Translations under genes and position numbers: made by a program | In this document: one piece after another, positions 38,295 through 47,310 of the stretch | Numbering within the stretch: the first letter of the stretch is position 1 | Layout: the number at the start of each line of letters is the position of its first letter | Notes under the pieces: model-generated | The model's input: only the letters and a program-made list of their open reading frames with translations | The model's database searches: none | Told to the model about the DNA's origin: nothing | NCBI GenBank assembly: GCA_019634165.1 | Contig: JAHQVT010000006.1 | Location: 558,001-622,000 of the forward strand | Origin: Rhodospirillales bacterium | Lineage (GTDB): Bacteria; Pseudomonadota; Alphaproteobacteria; Rhodospirillales; Thalassospiraceae | Direction: 5' to 3' | DNA: 64,000 nt

Positions 38295-39305
38295 TCAGGC
38301 AGCTTCCTGATCCAATTTGATTTCGTTTTCGACCAACGGTTCATAAAAGGACCGAATGTGGTCTTTGACCGCAGACGGATCATCCAAAACATTGATAACA
38401 CGTCGGAATTCCGTCGCATTCCGTAGGCTATTGCAATACCAAGCCAAGTGTTTCCGCGCGATACGCACACCCTGTCGACCATGATGGTCGATCATCGCAT
38501 CATAATGACGCAGGATGGTTTGCAATTGAATGGCAAGTGATGGCGCAGCCATTTTTTCACCGGTTTTTAGAAAGTGCGATACTTGCGCCAAAAACCACGG
38601 TTTGCCATAGGCACCGCGACCAACCATCACCCCATCCGCCCCCGAACGATGCAGCAATTCCTGCGCATCTTCTTCACGGGTGACGTCGCCATTACCAATC
38701 ACCGGAATTGAAACCGCGTTCTTGACCAAGGAAATTGCATCCCAGTCTGCATCGCCTTTATAAAATTGGCATCGCGTGCGCCCGTGAATGGTCAGCATCG
38801 CAATCCCAAGGTCTTCTGCAGTTTTAGCCAGCGTCGGCGCGTTACGGTTATCATCATCCCAGCCAAGGCGCATTTTAAGCGTAACAGGCACTGATACCGC
38901 ATCAACGGTCGCTTTGATGATATCTGCCGCAAGCTTTTCGTCGCGCATCAAGGCCGAACCAGCATAGCCCTTCGTAACCTTCTTCGCCGGACAGCCCATA
39001 TTGATATCAATGATCATTGCCCCACGGGCTTCGTTCATTTTGGCCGCTTCGGCCATTTCTTCAGGTTCTGTTCCCGCAAGCTGAACGGAAAGTGGGCTTT
39101 CGGCTGTGCAGTCACCATGCATCTTACGCACTTCTTTATCATGGCGCTGGATGCGGGTCATGGCATCGGACGCAATCATTTCAGACACAACAAGATGCCC
39201 GCCAAACTGGCGGACTTGTTGACGAAATGGAAGGTCAGTCACACCTGACATAGGTGCCAGAATGACATTTTCTGGCACATGTACAGAACCGATCTGCAAT
39301 GACAT
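38295..39305 (-). CDS. dusB: tRNA-dihydrouridine synthase DusB
   Basis: FMN enzyme reducing uridine in the tRNA D-loop, 336 aa. Signatures: VILAPMSGVTDLPFR, INMGCPAKKVTKGYAGSALM with the catalytic Cys, TIHGRTRCQFYKG, IGNGDV and the RGAYGKPW FMN-phosphate loop. First gene of dusB-ntrBC-ntrYX. The upstream 266-nt gap has a GAGTTG-caa-CAACTC inverted repeat at 39356-39370 and no gene. Confidence 0.95.
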   Translation of the reverse strand: MSLQIGSVHVPENVILAPMSGVTDLPFRQQVRQFGGHLVVSEMIASDAMTRIQRHDKEVRKMHGDCTAESPLSVQLAGTEPEEMAEAAKMNEARGAMIIDINMGCPAKKVTKGYAGSALMRDEKLAADIIKATVDAVSVPVTLKMRLGWDDDNRNAPTLAKTAEDLGIAMLTIHGRTRCQFYKGDADWDAISLVKNAVSIPVIGNGDVTREEDAQELLHRSGADGVMVGRGAYGKPWFLAQVSHFLKTGEKMAAPSLAIQLQTILRHYDAMIDHHGRQGVRIARKHLAWYCNSLRNATEFRRVINVLDDPSAVKDHIRSFYEPLVENEIKLDQEAA

Positions 39306-39571
39306 GAAGAATTTCCGATTGCCTAAAACTTGGGCAGATTAATAAAACTGGCCGCGAGTTGCAACAACTCTAAGCGTATTGATCAAAATATCGAGCCGCT
39401 CAACCCGGTGAAATGCCTTGAACATGCTGAAATTCGAGTATGATACGTACGATTATTCCGCATGGCGTTTTCTTACTGCACCGCACACTGATCATCAATT
39501 GCGCATTATCCAATCAGCAGTGCGTATTTTTGCGTAATTCTCTAGCACATCATACAACGCTAATCCGTCAG

Positions 39572-40378
39572 CTACCCGATCAAGTAACTACTAACCAAAC
39601 GCACACCGGGAAAGGCCAAGGTCAAAAGCAACCAGGCGCCGAGGACAAAACGCACAGCCATGCGTCCGCGTAATGTCGATTTCTCGTGAATGAAAATAAG
39701 GGTACAGATGGTCGCAAACCCCAACAAGGTTAGCAGCATCTTGTGATCAATTTCCCAAAGGCTGTTGCCTTCGACATATCGAAGCGCAAATCCAGAAACG
39801 ATTCCGATTATCAGAACCCACGCCGACCATTTTAAAAATCCGACCAGCATATATTCACTGTCGCGCAAAGGCGGCAAACGGCGGCTCCAACGGGTGGGCT
39901 TACGGTGTTTAAGCGCATGTTCCTGAACGACATAGGCCATGGCTGCAATTGCGGCCAATGTTACGAGCGCATAGGTAATTAACGAGCTACCAATATGCGC
40001 CCACAGCCAACCGGAATAAAGTGCCGGTCCGTTGACCGTCGGCGGCGCTTGGTTGCCGAACATCCGGAAAACAGCCGCCAGCACAGCAAACAATAACAGA
40101 TAGCCACCAATATAACCGGCAAGTCGCCAAATCTGATGCGGCCCCTTGCACATCACCAATCCGCCAAAAATCATGATCACCGTAAGCTCGGACCAATGAA
40201 GGGCTGCAGAAAAGCCACGCGACTGAACTTCTTCGCCCGTCAGGCCAAGCAAGACCATGGTTCCGACTGCTGCCAGACAAATTGAACCATACAACCAAAT
40301 ATCGCGCTTTGGCTCTTCGCGCATGATCTGCGCAGTCAGCGGCAACAAGGCGAGTATGTGTATATATGCAGCAAGCAT
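39572..40378 (-). CDS. CcsA/YpjD-like cytochrome c assembly-type membrane protein
   Basis: Integral membrane protein of 268 aa (ATG 40378; a GTG at 40408 is a longer option) with about eight helices. The conserved part is ALYSGWLWAHIGSSLITYAL and the later VEGNSLWEIDHKMLLTL, which resemble the WAHI/H-bearing core of the CcsA/CcmC heme-handling superfamily. It lies alone, divergent from ispDF, with no other cytochrome maturation gene close by. Homologues are often named YpjD. The heme role is inferred. Confidence 0.72.
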   Translation of the reverse strand: MLAAYIHILALLPLTAQIMREEPKRDIWLYGSICLAAVGTMVLLGLTGEEVQSRGFSAALHWSELTVIMIFGGLVMCKGPHQIWRLAGYIGGYLLLFAVLAAVFRMFGNQAPPTVNGPALYSGWLWAHIGSSLITYALVTLAAIAAMAYVVQEHALKHRKPTRWSRRLPPLRDSEYMLVGFLKWSAWVLIIGIVSGFALRYVEGNSLWEIDHKMLLTLLGFATICTLIFIHEKSTLRGRMAVRFVLGAWLLLTLAFPGVRLVSSYLIG

Positions 40379-40499
40379 GCGATGGTCCGTTTCAGTATTC
40401 AGGAACACATTAGGCCTGATATTCTAAATGCCGACTTGGCAAAGTCTCCGCAGAAAGATAGCCTGCGGCGCAATTCAGACAAGCCATGGCATCATCTTT

Positions 40500-41699
40500 A
40501 TGACCAAAAAAATCGGGGTTGTCATCGTTGCTGCAGGCAGCGGTAACAGATTTGGCGACCCAATACCAAAACAATATCACGTGCTTGGCGGGAAAAGCCT
40601 GCTTGGTCATTGCATTGAATGCTTTGCCCGGCACACATCGCCGAGCCTTCTTCAGGTGGTCTATAATCCTGCGCATCAGGATTTATACGACAACGCCATC
40701 AATGACTTACCCGATGTGCTTAATTTGCCAGCCCCCATTGCAGGGGGCGAAACCCGGCAGCAATCTGTACTCAATGGTTTGCGGGGCCTTGCAGCCCAAA
40801 GCCCTGATATTGTCCTGATCCATGATGCCGCGCGCCCCGGCATTTCTGACGATGTCATTGAGCGGGTCATTGGCGCCCTTGAACCCCACAAAGGCGCCAT
40901 TCCGACCCTACCCGTCGCAGACACCATCAAACAAACCGGCCAGAATAATGTCATTTCACGCACAATCCCGCGTGAAAGCCTGCATCGGGCGCAAACCCCT
41001 CAGGGATTTGACTTTGCGACCATCCTTGATGCCCATCAGAAGTTCGAAGGCCAAGAACTTACGGATGATGCGGCTTTGCTTGAAATGCTTGGCATTGATG
41101 TTGTTTGCGTAGAAGGCACTGTAAATAATGACAAAATCACCCGGCGCGACGATTTTGGCCGCGCCCAAGATTGGGTAAACAAGACAACTAAGGAAGCTCC
41201 CCACATGCAGCAGGAAGAATACCGCGCAGGAACCGGATTTGATGTTCATCGGTTCGCGCCGGGCGATCACTGCATTTTATGCGGCATCAAGGTGCCACAT
41301 AATGCCCGTCTTGAAGGACATTCGGACGCAGATGTCGGCCTGCACACCTTAACAGATGCTATTCTTGGTGCCATTGGCGCGGGTGATATTGGGCAACATT
41401 TCCCGCCAAGTGATATGCAGTGGAAAGGTGCCGCGTCTGATATTTTCCTGAAACATGCCGCAGATCTGGTCCGCGAACGTGGGGGACGGATCGTGAATGC
41501 AGACATTACCTTGATTTGTGAACGCCCCAAAATCGGCCCACATACACCGGCCATGCGCAAAAAAGTCGCCGAAATACTTGGTATTGAAGTTGATCGGGTG
41601 AATGTCAAAGCCACCACCACTGAACGGTTGGGCTTTACCGGGCGTGAAGAAGGCATTGCTGCCCAAGCTGCTGTAAGCGTGGCGTTGCCCATCCGCTAA
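40500..41699 (+). CDS. ispDF: Bifunctional IspD/IspF isoprenoid enzyme
   Basis: Fusion catalysing two non-adjacent MEP-pathway steps: CTP addition to methylerythritol phosphate (IspD, about residues 1-230) and formation of the cyclodiphosphate (IspF, about 240-399). IspD signs: [12 protein letters not shown] with [12 protein letters not shown], and VLIHDAARP. IspF signs: [28 protein letters not shown] and [14 protein letters not shown]. The frame is open from 40428 but the ATG at 40500 begins the IspD nucleotide strand. The fusion is usual in alphaproteobacteria. Confidence 0.96.
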   Translation: MTKKIGVVIVAAGSGNRFGDPIPKQYHVLGGKSLLGHCIECFARHTSPSLLQVVYNPAHQDLYDNAINDLPDVLNLPAPIAGGETRQQSVLNGLRGLAAQSPDIVLIHDAARPGISDDVIERVIGALEPHKGAIPTLPVADTIKQTGQNNVISRTIPRESLHRAQTPQGFDFATILDAHQKFEGQELTDDAALLEMLGIDVVCVEGTVNNDKITRRDDFGRAQDWVNKTTKEAPHMQQEEYRAGTGFDVHRFAPGDHCILCGIKVPHNARLEGHSDADVGLHTLTDAILGAIGAGDIGQHFPPSDMQWKGAASDIFLKHAADLVRERGGRIVNADITLICERPKIGPHTPAMRKKVAEILGIEVDRVNVKATTTERLGFTGREEGIAAQAAVSVALPIR

Positions 41700-41740
41700 C
41701 AGCCGGTGAATGATCGCCCCAACACGCTATCAAAACCAAA

Positions 41741-41761
41741 GGGCAGGATAACATCCTGCCC
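41741..41761. terminator. Stem-loop between convergent ispDF and yciB
   Basis: Perfect 9-bp stem GGGCAGGAT / ATCCTGCCC with a 3-nt loop. A TTTGGTTTT stretch follows on the minus strand and a short TT-rich stretch on the plus strand, so it may end both convergent transcripts. Confidence 0.7.
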
Positions 41762-41784
41762 TTGTGCATTTAAAAGTGATAGAC

Positions 41785-41814
41785 GGTCTTGGGTCTTGGG
41801 TCTTGGGTCTTGGG
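41785..41814. repeat. Four tandem copies of a 7-bp repeat
   Basis: Four exact GGTCTTG units (41785-41812) plus a further GG, immediately beyond the yciB stop and before the ispDF terminator stem. The unit is non-coding here. Such short arrays expand by strand slippage. No similar array was noticed elsewhere in the window. Confidence 0.9.
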
Positions 41815-41815
41815 C

Positions 41816-42379
41816 CTAGGACGCAGTAGAGCTGCCCTCTTCTTCTGGCAATTGGTGCTTCATCAATACCGGCACCTGCGCCATCCCAAACACCATAGTG
41901 ATTGGCATAATTCCCCAGACCTTGAATGCAACCCAAGTATCGGTCGCAAAATTGCGCCAGACCAATTCATTAATAATGGCAAGAAAGACAAAGAAAATTG
42001 CCCAGCGCCATGTCAAAATGCGCCAACCTTCATCCGTCGCCCTGAACGCACTTTCCAGCACCAGCTTGAGAAACAGCTTTCGCGCCATCAATCCACCGAA
42101 CAGGATCGTTGCGAACAGCATATTGACGATCGTTGGCTTTATCTTGATGAAGAGTTCATCATCGAGGTAAAGCGTCAACCCACCAAACACGATGACAAAT
42201 ACGCCACCGATCAAAGGCATAATCGGAATAGTTCGGGCGATCATGTAAGATGTAATCAATGCAATGACCGTTGCGACAACAAACACTGCTGTTGCCGTCA
42301 TAAGGTTGGTCGTTGCATTGGCCGCGAAAAACAAGATCAACGGCCCCATTTCCAAGGCCATTTTGGTAAGCTGGTTCAT
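41816..42379 (-). CDS. yciB: Inner membrane septation protein YciB (IspZ/septation protein A)
   Basis: Membrane protein of 187 aa with five helices, linked to cell-envelope integrity and division in enterobacteria. Family stretches: LEMGPLILFFAAN, MIARTIPIMPLIGGVFVIVFGGLTLYL-type helices, the loop DELFIKIKPTIVN and WAIFFVFLAIINELVWRNF. It converges on ispDF. The C-terminus is a short acidic tail (PEEEGSSTAS). Confidence 0.93.
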   Translation of the reverse strand: MNQLTKMALEMGPLILFFAANATTNLMTATAVFVVATVIALITSYMIARTIPIMPLIGGVFVIVFGGLTLYLDDELFIKIKPTIVNMLFATILFGGLMARKLFLKLVLESAFRATDEGWRILTWRWAIFFVFLAIINELVWRNFATDTWVAFKVWGIMPITMVFGMAQVPVLMKHQLPEEEGSSTAS

Positions 42380-42442
42380 AAAGTCTCATCACCCAACGGA
42401 TTAAATTTGCGCCATCCTAGGGACCAATCCACCCAGATGCAA

Positions 42443-42799
42443 TCACATCAGCCGTGATCTTGATCCCAATTGCTTTTGCAGCCATGACACGTAATCATGA
42501 TTGCCCCGCCCTAACGGTATTTCGAGAACACAGGGAACCTCATAAGGATGATGTTGTTCAAGCCATTGGGCCAATGATGATGCAGTTGACGTTGATGTCT
42601 TAAGAATAACGATCAGCTCGCTTTCTTCTTCAACATCGCCACCCCATTCATAAATTGCGGTCATCTGTGGCAATACATTTGCACATGCCGCAAGTTTTTC
42701 ACGAATAGCACCACCAGCAAGCAAGCGTGCTGTTTCCATATCTGGAACAGTAACATACAAAAATGACATTTCGCTGGCCTGAAACATGTCGGCTGTCAT
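42443..42799 (-). CDS. cutA: Divalent-cation tolerance protein CutA
   Basis: Small trimeric PII-like protein, 118 aa. Signature VTVPDMETARLLAGGAIREKLAACANVLPQ-type start (seen as VTVPD, ACANVLP), then YEWGGDVEEESELIVILKT and HPYEVPCVLEIPL. GGAG stands 8 nt before the ATG at 42799; an internal ATG (MSFLYVTVP) would give a 108-aa form. Its in vivo job is uncertain, and copper tolerance is only shown in a few hosts. Confidence 0.93.
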   Translation of the reverse strand: MTADMFQASEMSFLYVTVPDMETARLLAGGAIREKLAACANVLPQMTAIYEWGGDVEEESELIVILKTSTSTASSLAQWLEQHHPYEVPCVLEIPLGRGNHDYVSWLQKQLGSRSRLM

Positions 42800-42889
42800 T
42801 GCGATTGCTCCATGATTGATTATCCGTCACACTAGACATCATCCAACATTTATGGCGCCAATCATACCATAACGGTGCGAGGAGTACCG

Positions 42890-43147
42890 ATGACGGGGAA
42901 AAAACATTCAAAACCCACGGACGTACAGCTTGAATGGCTACAACGTGGACTAAGCCAACCCGGCGGAAAGTTGCCGTTATTTGATGGCAATGGCAAACAA
43001 ATCAGCGAAAAAACGGTCAGAAGCTGTATTGATCATGGCTGGGCTGCCCCTTGGTTTGATAATCCGGTAAAACCTGATTGGCTGATTTGCAAGCTTACGG
43101 ATGAAGGCCGTCTTGTTGTGACGAACCTTTCCGAAAAAAGCACGTAA
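42890..43147 (+). CDS. Small conserved-looking protein of unknown function
   Basis: Protein of 85 aa, divergent from cutA, with a GAGGAG ribosome site 8 nt before the ATG. I do not recognise it. Basic N-terminus (MTGKKHSKPTD), then a predicted helix (VQLEWLQRGL), a Gly-rich turn, a second helix (EKTVRSCIDHGW) and a C-terminal strand-like part (WLICKLTDEGRLVV) ending in a T-D-E-G-R element like the wing of winged-helix proteins. A small DNA-binding role is possible but speculative. Confidence 0.7.
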   Translation: MTGKKHSKPTDVQLEWLQRGLSQPGGKLPLFDGNGKQISEKTVRSCIDHGWAAPWFDNPVKPDWLICKLTDEGRLVVTNLSEKST

Positions 43148-43252
43148 GTTTGTTTTCACCCCAAAAGAGCAAACTAATCACCTAAGTTTGATCTAGTCGG
43201 CAGTTTCACAGGTATCAAGCATTGTGTCTGTTACCATAAACTGAGTTCGACC

Positions 43253-43846
43253 ATGCCCCCATTGATGCGAAACACCATTGCCGCAATCGCCCTTATCTGT
43301 GTGTTTGCACCACGAGATGCCGCGGCGTCAGAAAAAGATCCATGGAAAATTTGGGGGCAGACTGGTGTTCACGCCTTGATGCGCCACGCCATCGCACCGG
43401 GAACTGGCGACCCTGTTAACTTCGCCCTTGGTGATTGTAAAACACAGCGAAATTTAGATAAAACAGGCCAAAATCAGGCGCGTGAAACTGGCAACCAAAT
43501 ACGTGAGCGTGAAATATCGATTGATACGATACTCAGCAGCCAGTGGTGCCGCTGCCTAGAAACAGCAACCCTGCTTGAACTTGGAACAGTGAGTGAAGAA
43601 CCCGCACTAAATTCATTTTTCCGCGATCGCAGCACCGCAGATCAGCAAACAGATCAACTTATTGCACGTCTGAATACGCTTCCCAAAAACAGCAAAGCGC
43701 TGCTGATTACCCATCAGGTCAACATCACGAAATTGACTGGTATTTATCCTAGGTCTGGTGAAATCATCCTGATCCGCGTTGATGGAAACGGCAATGTCAA
43801 AACCCTTGGCCGCTTTATGCCAAAAGAGCAAGAACGTTCAAATTAA
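43253..43846 (+). CDS. Exported histidine phosphatase family protein
   Basis: Phosphatase of the phosphoglycerate-mutase-like fold, 197 aa. Signal peptide about 1-26 (ending AAAS). The catalytic LMRHAIAPGTGD gives the RHxx motif with a phospho-histidine; SQWCRCLETATLL carries the second Arg and LLITHQVNITKLTG the second His. Its location outside the cytoplasm makes SixA-type signalling unlikely; a periplasmic phosphate ester is more likely. Single gene beside tRNA-Pro. Confidence 0.85.
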   Translation: MPPLMRNTIAAIALICVFAPRDAAASEKDPWKIWGQTGVHALMRHAIAPGTGDPVNFALGDCKTQRNLDKTGQNQARETGNQIREREISIDTILSSQWCRCLETATLLELGTVSEEPALNSFFRDRSTADQQTDQLIARLNTLPKNSKALLITHQVNITKLTGIYPRSGEIILIRVDGNGNVKTLGRFMPKEQERSN

Positions 43847-43872
43847 AATCAGAATTTTTAGGGGGAAATAAT

Positions 43873-43949
43873 TGGTCGGAGCGAGAGGATTCGAACCTCC
43901 GACCCCCTGCACCCCATGCAGGTGCGCTACCAGGCTGCGCCACGCTCCG
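43873..43949 (-). tRNA. tRNA-Pro (anticodon GGG), CCA encoded
   Basis: On the minus strand a full 77-nt cloverleaf: acceptor CGGAGCG / CGCTCCG, D-arm with GCGC...GCGC around AGCCTGGTA, anticodon stem CCTGC / GCAGG with loop ATGGGGT (anticodon GGG, reading CCC/CCU), T-arm with GGTTCGAATCC, discriminator A then CCA. The fit to proline tRNAs (C1-G72) is good. Confidence 0.96.
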
Positions 43950-44017
43950 ACCGTATAGATGCGCTCTTTGGCGCGGCTCGATAAATAGCGGCGCCACGCC
44001 AAAGACGCAAATGATTT

Positions 44018-44500
44018 TTATGGATTTTTTTTGACTTCCTGCAGGCTCGACCGAAGGATGCCTTGCAGTTCCTGCAATTCACCTAAAACGCTTTGCAAAG
44101 CCGTTTTATCAACAGTTGAACCGTGGACCGCACCGCCAACATTGCTATTTGCGACCGATGAAGCAACCATCTGGTCGACATCATTGGCGTTCACAGAAAT
44201 TTCTGAAGGCAACTTGCCCTTGTTCTGATCAAGAAGTTTTTGGACCCCTTTGATCGTGAAGCCCTGATCATGCAACAAGGTTCGGATATTGCCGAGGAAG
44301 TCGATATCTTCAGGTCGGTAATAGCGACGGCCGCCTGCCCGTTTTAACGGTTGGATCTGTGGAAACTTGGATTCCCAGAACCTTAGGACGTGCTGCTGAA
44401 GACCAAGCTCCTTTGCAGCCTCGCTAATTGTACGAAAAGCAGAGTCAGACTTTGCTGTACGGCGGGAATTTCCCGCCACAGCCCCCAAGTTCGTTTTCAT
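44018..44500 (-). CDS. MerR-family regulator
   Basis: DNA-binding protein of 160 aa with an N-terminal MerR helix-turn-helix: [25 protein letters not shown], then [14 protein letters not shown] and [19 protein letters not shown]. The C-terminal part lacks metal-binding cysteines and looks helical and polar. It lies 14 nt after ihfA and before tRNA-Pro, a pairing kept across alphaproteobacteria, but its targets are unknown. Confidence 0.92.
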   Translation of the reverse strand: MKTNLGAVAGNSRRTAKSDSAFRTISEAAKELGLQQHVLRFWESKFPQIQPLKRAGGRRYYRPEDIDFLGNIRTLLHDQGFTIKGVQKLLDQNKGKLPSEISVNANDVDQMVASSVANSNVGGAVHGSTVDKTALQSVLGELQELQGILRSSLQEVKKNP

Positions 44501-44514
44501 GAGTTCTTTTTTTC

Positions 44515-44805
44515 TTAAGCGTTAATGCGGGCTTTCAGAACCTGTGACGGCCGGAAGACAAGCACCTTACGCGGAAGGATCGGTACTTCTTCGCCCGTTT
44601 TCGGGTTCCGTCCGATGCGTTGTCCTTTTTGACGCACAGAAAAGCTTCCAAACGAGGAAATCTTTACCACTTCGTCTTTGATCAACGCAGACGAAATTTC
44701 ATCAAGAACAGTTTCCAGTAGCTGCGCAGACTCATTCCGCGACAAGCCTACTTCCTGGTAAACGGCTTCAGCGAGATCCGCACGGGTAATCGTTGTTTCC
44801 GACAT
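44515..44805 (-). CDS. ihfA: Integration host factor alpha subunit
   Basis: Nucleoid protein that bends DNA, 96 aa. Signs: [46 protein letters not shown] and the DNA-minor-groove part [20 protein letters not shown]. It works as a heterodimer with IhfB and supports sigma-54 activation, which would include NtrC targets. It precedes the MerR gene. Confidence 0.96.
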   Translation of the reverse strand: MSETTITRADLAEAVYQEVGLSRNESAQLLETVLDEISSALIKDEVVKISSFGSFSVRQKGQRIGRNPKTGEEVPILPRKVLVFRPSQVLKARINA

Positions 44806-44966
44806 ATCAGGCCGCCTCCTTATTTCGGGACTATATACACAAGGCTATATCTGGTGGCGAAATCACTCAATATCAACAGGATACACTGCTTTACGGCTGA
44901 ATGTTGTGATTTTTACGAATTTAGTGTGTTTTTCCACCCTGCGGCAGCACTACGATCGCCTGCAAT

Positions 44967-45938
44967 TTACCAGCGAACGAGTGATGCGCCCCAGGTAAAT
45001 CCGCCGCCCATCGCTTCAAGAATTACGATATCGCCACGCTTTACCCGGCCATCATGCACGGCTTCTGCCAGTGCCAAAGGTATAGACGCCGCAGACGTAT
45101 TGGCGTGACGATCAACCGTTACGACAACTTTGTCCGGCGATATGCCAAATTTCTTGGCCGTGCTGTCAAGGATACGACGATTGGCCTGGTGTGGTACAAG
45201 CCAATCAATGTCCGCGGCTTCAAGCCCGGTATCGGCAAGAACTTCGCGAATAACACCTGCCAAATTGGTCACAGCATGCCGGAAGACTTCCTTGCCTTCC
45301 ATACGAAGATGACCAACTGTCTGGGTTGTCGACGGGCCACCATCGACATAAAGAAGTTCATATTTGCTGCCGTCTGAATGCAGACGGCTGGCAAGAATTC
45401 CCTGATCTTCTACTGTCCCATTGCCGTCAACAGCTTGAACAACAACGGCCCCTGCACCATCGCCAAACAGCACACAGGTGCGACGATCTTCCCAATCAAG
45501 AATGCGCGAGAATGTCTCCGCCCCAATAACCAACGCCGTTTTCGCCTGACCATTGCGGATATACATATCTGCTGTTGTCAAACCATAAACAAAGCCAGAA
45601 CACACCGCCTGCACGTCAAAGGCAAAGCCCTTAACGCCAAGACGGTTCTGAACTTTGGTGGCCGTTGCCGGGAAAGTATTATCAGGTGTGGCCGTTGCAA
45701 CAATGATCAAATCAATGTCGTCTGCGGTAACACCCGCATGTTTCATCGCCTTTTTCGCCGCTTCAAAAGCCAGATCACTGGTGGTTTCACCTTCGGCGGC
45801 AATATGGCGCTGACGGATACCTGTGCGCGCGACGATCCATTCATCAGACGTATCTACGCGCGCGGTCAGATCATCATTGGTTACAACATTTGCAGGAAGA
45901 TATGAGCCGCAACCAATAATGCGAGAACGAACTGTCAT
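44967..45938 (-). CDS. fabH: Beta-ketoacyl-ACP synthase III FabH
   Basis: Condenses acetyl-CoA with malonyl-ACP to start fatty acid synthesis. 323 aa. Catalytic triad Cys113 (VCSGFVYGL), His250 ([10 protein letters not shown]) and Asn280 ([14 protein letters not shown]). The end [13 protein letters not shown] is typical. It follows plsX by 41 nt in the usual plsX-fabH order. Confidence 0.97.
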   Translation of the reverse strand: MTVRSRIIGCGSYLPANVVTNDDLTARVDTSDEWIVARTGIRQRHIAAEGETTSDLAFEAAKKAMKHAGVTADDIDLIIVATATPDNTFPATATKVQNRLGVKGFAFDVQAVCSGFVYGLTTADMYIRNGQAKTALVIGAETFSRILDWEDRRTCVLFGDGAGAVVVQAVDGNGTVEDQGILASRLHSDGSKYELLYVDGGPSTTQTVGHLRMEGKEVFRHAVTNLAGVIREVLADTGLEAADIDWLVPHQANRRILDSTAKKFGISPDKVVVTVDRHANTSAASIPLALAEAVHDGRVKRGDIVILEAMGGGFTWGASLVRW

Positions 45939-45979
45939 GATTTGGGGACCGCCAGCTTTCTAATGTTTTGGTGATTTAA

Positions 45980-47056
45980 TCAGTTGGCTTGACCAACCGG
46001 AACAGCCACTTCTTGTTCAGCTTCGACCTTACTGGTCCTCGCCTGTTCAAAAGCAGCAAGTTCGTTTTTGATGCTGTCATTAAGGTTGTTAACGATCAAA
46101 TCGTGGCAAACCCCGATGGCATTAGAAAAACCAAGCGCGTCCGTACCACCATGACTTTTGACCGCGATACCATTAAGGCCCAGCAACATAGCGCCATTAT
46201 AGCGGCGCGGGTCCATGCGATCACGGAACCGCTGCAGCGAACGACGTGCAAGAAGATAGCCAACCTTGGCAAAGAACGAGCTTTTGAAAGTTTCGCGCAG
46301 GAAATGAACCAACAGGCGCGCAGTGCCTTCAGCAGTTTTAAGTGCGACGTTCCCCGTGAAACCATCGGTCACGATGACATCAACCGTGCCTTTGGCAAGA
46401 TCATCACCTTCGACGAATCCCGCAAACCGGATCGGAAGATCAATGTCACGCAGAATGGCCCCAGCCTTTTTGACCGCCTCGTTGCCTTTAAGCTCTTCGA
46501 TACCAACATTGAGCAAACCAACAGACGGCTTTTCAAGACCAAACAGAATACGACTGAAAACTTCCCCCATTAGTGCAAACTGAACAAGGTTGTTTTCATC
46601 GCATTCAATGTTCGCACCGAGATCAAGCATCACGGTTTCGCCGCGCTGGGTCGGCATATAAGTCGCGATTGCTGGACGATCGATGCCGCGTACGGTTTTC
46701 AGCACAAATTTGGCCATTGCCATCAATGCGCCGGTATTCCCGGCTGACACGACACCTTGCGCATCACCTTCTTTAACGGCGTTAATGGCAAGACGCATGC
46801 TGGAATCACGACGCTGACGCAAAGCTACGGAAGGTTTATCTTCCATTGAAACTTCCTGCGTCGCGTGGCGAACCTCGCTAACGGTTTCCAATGCAGGGTA
46901 TGTGGCCAGCAACGGCTTAAGCCGCGCTTCATCACCAAACATCAGAAACTTAAGATGGGGAAGCCTTTTGAGTGCGATTTCAGCACCTGCGACGACCATC
47001 TCTGGCGCGTGGTCTCCTCCCATCGCGTCAAGTGATATGCAAACCTGTTCAGGCAA
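45980..47056 (-). CDS. plsX: Phosphate acyltransferase PlsX
   Basis: Makes acyl-phosphate from acyl-ACP for phospholipid synthesis. 358 aa. Starts CISLDAMGGDHAPEMVVAG; also GVVSAGNTGALMAMAKFVL, VGLLNVGIEELKGNE and VTDGFTGNVALKTAEG. A Glu/Val-rich tail ends the protein. The usual rpmF (L32) gene is not found between it and DUF177; a terminator stem there suggests plsX has its own promoter. Confidence 0.96.
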   Translation of the reverse strand: MPEQVCISLDAMGGDHAPEMVVAGAEIALKRLPHLKFLMFGDEARLKPLLATYPALETVSEVRHATQEVSMEDKPSVALRQRRDSSMRLAINAVKEGDAQGVVSAGNTGALMAMAKFVLKTVRGIDRPAIATYMPTQRGETVMLDLGANIECDENNLVQFALMGEVFSRILFGLEKPSVGLLNVGIEELKGNEAVKKAGAILRDIDLPIRFAGFVEGDDLAKGTVDVIVTDGFTGNVALKTAEGTARLLVHFLRETFKSSFFAKVGYLLARRSLQRFRDRMDPRRYNGAMLLGLNGIAVKSHGGTDALGFSNAIGVCHDLIVNNLNDSIKNELAAFEQARTSKVEAEQEVAVPVGQAN

Positions 47057-47249
47057 CGTATTCTCTTATGGTTGTTCTAAAATTTCTGAACCGGATATCC
47101 GGCAGATCAGCCAATTGGCTAAAGACTGTCATCAATTCGCCGGAACGCCCGTAATTACCGGAATTCTCGACCAGTTACAAGGTAAAGCCGAGGTCAACAA
47201 GCTTGCCATCCCTCGGGAATACACTGTCACCTTACGATGTAAAAGTGAA

Positions 47250-47269
47250 ATGCCGGTAAAAACCGGCAT
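47250..47269 (-). terminator. Terminator-like stem after the DUF177 gene
   Basis: Perfect 8-bp stem ATGCCGGT-4-ACCGGCAT, 41 nt past the DUF177 stop on the minus strand, followed there by TTTCACTTTT. It lies in the 254-nt gap (47057-47310) before plsX; nothing else coding was seen in that gap. Confidence 0.6.
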
Positions 47270-47310
47270 ATTCAAAGACACTAATCGTCAGGTTTTCAAA
47301 CCTTTGGACA

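Noticed and set aside
41785-41814. CRISPR-like repeat
   Set aside because: Units are 7 bp and contiguous, with no spacers and no cas genes nearby.
47057-47310. rpmF (ribosomal protein L32)
   Set aside because: I looked for a short Lys/Arg-rich minus-strand frame with the L32 start and found none.
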